Shown: positions 62,610 through 64,000 of the stretch, in pieces
How the letters are laid out: each line of letters begins with the position of its first letter
Position numbering within the stretch: the first letter of the stretch is position 1
NCBI GenBank assembly: GCA_947589425.1
Contig: CANQAV010000001.1
Coordinates: forward strand, 124,001-188,000
Direction of reading: 5' to 3'
DNA: 64,000 nucleotides
DNA from: Candidatus Gastranaerophilales bacterium
GTDB taxonomy: Bacteria; Cyanobacteriota; Vampirovibrionia; Gastranaerophilales; Gastranaerophilaceae
The notes under the pieces: model-generated
The model's input: the letters and a program-made list of their open reading frames with translations, nothing else
Told to the model about the DNA's origin: nothing
Database searches by the model: none
Translations under genes and position numbers: made by a program

Positions 62610-63190
62610 TTTATTTTCCTCACTATGCCGAGAGCAACGCCGAAAATCAAAAGAGAATTTTTTGGTCTTATTATGGGAAAGTCTTTGTTTTCGGGCTGTA
62701 AATATGCGCCCTGTTTATCTTTTTTATAAGTTTTTAAAGTAAATTCATTATCCACAATTGCAAGCACAATATCCCCCGTTTTTGCTTCGGGCTGTTTTTT
62801 AATAACAACATAATCTCCGTCAAAAATTCCCGCCTCGCACATTGAATTTCCCGAAACGGAAAACACAAAAGTTGAAGGCGAGTTAATATTCAACATTTCA
62901 TCCATTGAAATTCTTTTTTCGATTTTGTCATCCATAACAGAAGCAAACCCCGCTCTGACATAGCTTGACATTAACGGAGCCTTAAAAACTTCCTGATTGA
63001 TATAGAGCTTTCCTTTGTTTGATAAAATCAAATTTTTTGATTTTAAAATTTCAATATATTGTTTTATTGAATTTTTTGATTTATACCCTAAATCATTTTT
63101 AATTTTCTCATAACTTTCAAGGGCAAAAGAGCCGTAGTTTTCTTTTAATTTTTCAAAAAATTCGTTTTGTTTTAAAGTAAGCGTTTCCAT
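62606..63190 (-). CDS. LexA/UmuD-like S24 self-cleaving repressor
   Basis: I start it at the ATG at 63190 (METLTLKQNEFFEKLKENYG), giving 194 residues. The first 65 form a LexA-like winged helix (KSKNSIKQYIEILKSKNLI). The cleavage site is Ala80-Gly81 in SYVRAGFASV. The Ser/Lys dyad is Ser116 in VSGNSMCEAGIFDGDYVV and Lys153 in NEFTLKTYKK. It combines a DNA-binding domain with the UmuD partner role and heads the umuC operon. A perfect palindrome in its promoter is its likely own operator. The -10 is so close to the ATG that the mRNA may have no leader. Confidence 0.88.
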   Translation of the reverse strand: METLTLKQNEFFEKLKENYGSFALESYEKIKNDLGYKSKNSIKQYIEILKSKNLILSNKGKLYINQEVFKAPLMSSYVRAGFASVMDDKIEKRISMDEMLNINSPSTFVFSVSGNSMCEAGIFDGDYVVIKKQPEAKTGDIVLAIVDNEFTLKTYKKDKQGAYLQPENKDFPIIRPKNSLLIFGVALGIVRKIK

Positions 63191-63197
63191 AATTAAT

Positions 63198-63226
63198 ATT
63201 ATGTACAATTGTACATATAATGTCAA
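63198..63226 (-). promoter_or_regulatory. Promoter of the lexA/umuD-umuC operon
   Basis: On the minus strand TTGACA (63221-63226), exactly 17 bases, CATAAT (63198-63203). The ATG begins seven bases after the -10, so transcription should start at or next to the start codon. Confidence 0.75.
63200..63217. promoter_or_regulatory. LexA-type operator
   Basis: TATGTACAATTGTACATA is a perfect 18-base palindrome that fills the spacer between -35 and -10 and covers part of the -10. A bound repressor would block RNA polymerase. Confidence 0.75.
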
Positions 63227-63264
63227 CAACACTAAAAGTTTATTTATCTCCTTTAAAATTTGAA

Positions 63265-63301
63265 TAAAAAAAACGGCTAATTTGTGAACAAATTAAGCCG
63301 T
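63265..63301 (-). terminator. rlmN terminator
   Basis: On the minus strand ACGGCT-TAATTTG pairs with CAAATTA-GCCGT around a four-base loop, followed by TTTTTTTT. It ends the rlmN transcript ahead of the umuDC promoter. Confidence 0.85.
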
Positions 63302-63343
63302 GATGGATAGAATTAGTATTACGGAGTTTATAGAGGAGTTTAC

Positions 63344-63418
63344 ATGCCTATTAAACATGCTGAAAAATTCATTTTGCTAATTTTATATAATAATGTCAAA
63401 TTATTTTACAAAAATTAA
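63344..63418 (+). CDS. Possible 24-codon peptide or decayed gene start
   Basis: ATG 63344 follows GAGGAG by five bases, a strong ribosome site. The frame reads MPIKHAEKFILLILYNNVKL then FYKN. The basic start followed by a hydrophobic stretch could be a peptide, or the first codons of a lost gene. It lies opposite rlmN's 3' untranslated part. Confidence 0.3.
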   Translation: MPIKHAEKFILLILYNNVKLFYKN

Positions 63419-63430
63419 CAATAAAGATAT

Positions 63431-64000
63431 CTAGTCCGCTTTACCCGCAAGCTGACCGCATGCGGCATCAATGTCTGCGCCTCTTTCAAGGCGAATTGTA
63501 ACTTTTTTACCGGATGCTTCAAGAATATATTTAAATTTCATCATATCGTATTTGGAAGGCTTTTTGAAATTATTCTCATCAGACACGGGATTATAGGGTA
63601 TTAAATTTATATTACATTTAATATCTTTCAAAAATTCGCACAACTCTTGTGCGCATTCTTTTGTATCGTTAAGCCCTGATATTAAAATATATTCTATTGT
63701 AACCCTGTCTTTTGTTGCAAGGCAAAAATCGCACAGAGCTTTTTTAAGGGATAAAATATCATATTTTTTCTCAATCGGCATAATAAGCTCTCTGATTTTA
63801 TGGTTTGGTGCATGGAGCGATATCGCAAGAGTAGGAACAAGTTCTTGTTTTGATAAATCATATATTTTATCAACAATTCCCGAAGTAGAAAGAGTAATTC
63901 TCCTGATTGAAATTTGAAGATTTTTATTTATTAATTCAAGCGCTTGAATAACATTTTCATAATTATCCAAAGGCTCTCCCTGTCCCATAAAAACAACATT
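63431..64000 (-). CDS. rlmN: 23S rRNA/tRNA adenine-C2 methyltransferase RlmN, C-terminal part
   Basis: The gene runs off the window end; 190 codons are present. NVVFMGQGEPLDNYENVIQA is the RlmN NVVFMGMGEPLLN motif. TLSTSGIVDKI, LAISLHAPN, EYILISGLNDTKECAQEL and NLIPYNPVSD follow. The catalytic methyl-carrying Cys lies in RGADIDAACGQLAG near the end. The enzyme is a radical SAM methylase of A2503 in 23S rRNA and A37 in some tRNAs. Its N-terminal half with the CxxxCxxC cluster is outside the window. Confidence 0.93.
   Translation of the reverse strand, partial: NVVFMGQGEPLDNYENVIQALELINKNLQISIRRITLSTSGIVDKIYDLSKQELVPTLAISLHAPNHKIRELIMPIEKKYDILSLKKALCDFCLATKDRVTIEYILISGLNDTKECAQELCEFLKDIKCNINLIPYNPVSDENNFKKPSKYDMMKFKYILEASGKKVTIRLERGADIDAACGQLAGKAD

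Overview
The window is AT-rich, gene-dense bacterial chromosome. It most likely comes from a non-photosynthetic relative of Cyanobacteria (Vampirovibrionia/'Melainabacteria', probably the gut order Gastranaerophilales). This is an inference from three things: a response regulator very close to cyanobacterial RpaB, an anaerobe-type 2-oxoacid:ferredoxin oxidoreductase, and several proteins with a short NPSFG/NVSFG-type motif that I associate with this lineage. No rRNA, CRISPR array, transposase or prophage structural genes were seen.

Layout. 1-7762: minor-pilin/pseudopilin locus, with five minus-strand genes (one cut by the window edge) and one plus-strand gene; two of the pilin-like proteins carry a phage-fibre-like glycine-rich domain. 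7772-19854: glycosyltransferase, acyl-CoA ligase-like enzyme and XerC/D recombinase; then YitT divergent from an orphan solute-binding lipoprotein, which overlaps a catalytically dead membrane-pyrophosphatase homologue; then Xaa-Pro aminopeptidase, SpoU methyltransferase, another prepilin, MTA phosphorylase and YggT. 19888-24722: one minus-strand operon for a VOR-type ferredoxin oxidoreductase (delta, alpha, beta, gamma) followed by fabH and fabF. 24812-33435: sugar porter, DedA, a gene broken at a poly-C tract, two lineage-specific membrane proteins, ribF and rel/spoT, DUF167. 33551-37861: c-di-GMP enzyme, two-component pair, repeat protein. 37941-47149: aspS, metK with a candidate pseudoknot leader, a DciA-like protein, small-peptide genes, lineage-specific proteins, rny-ymdB-PHP. 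47146-57931: M14 peptidase, RpaB-like regulator, radical SAM protein, a signalling operon, DnaJ, alaS and tRNA-Gly. 58000-61420: accessory stretch after tRNA-Gly with a stand-alone HsdR-N nuclease-like protein, small exported proteins, a candidate type I toxin-antitoxin module and REP-like intergenic repeats. 61428-64000: umuC and a LexA/UmuD-like repressor with its operator, a terminator and the 3' part of rlmN.

The observations I rate highest are: (1) a compact candidate type I toxin-antitoxin locus at 60335-60555, with a perfect Shine-Dalgarno, a built-in anti-Shine-Dalgarno, a 24-residue hydrophobic peptide and a convergent antisense RNA with its own extended -10 promoter and terminator; (2) a membrane pyrophosphatase homologue that has lost its catalytic aspartates, translationally overlapped with an orphan substrate-binding lipoprotein; (3) an H-type pseudoknot in the metK leader that would hide the metK Shine-Dalgarno, a candidate SAM-sensing RNA; (4) a LexA-type operator placed exactly between the -35 and -10 of an apparently leaderless lexA/umuD-umuC operon. 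All functional names rest on motif recognition by eye; no database search was run.
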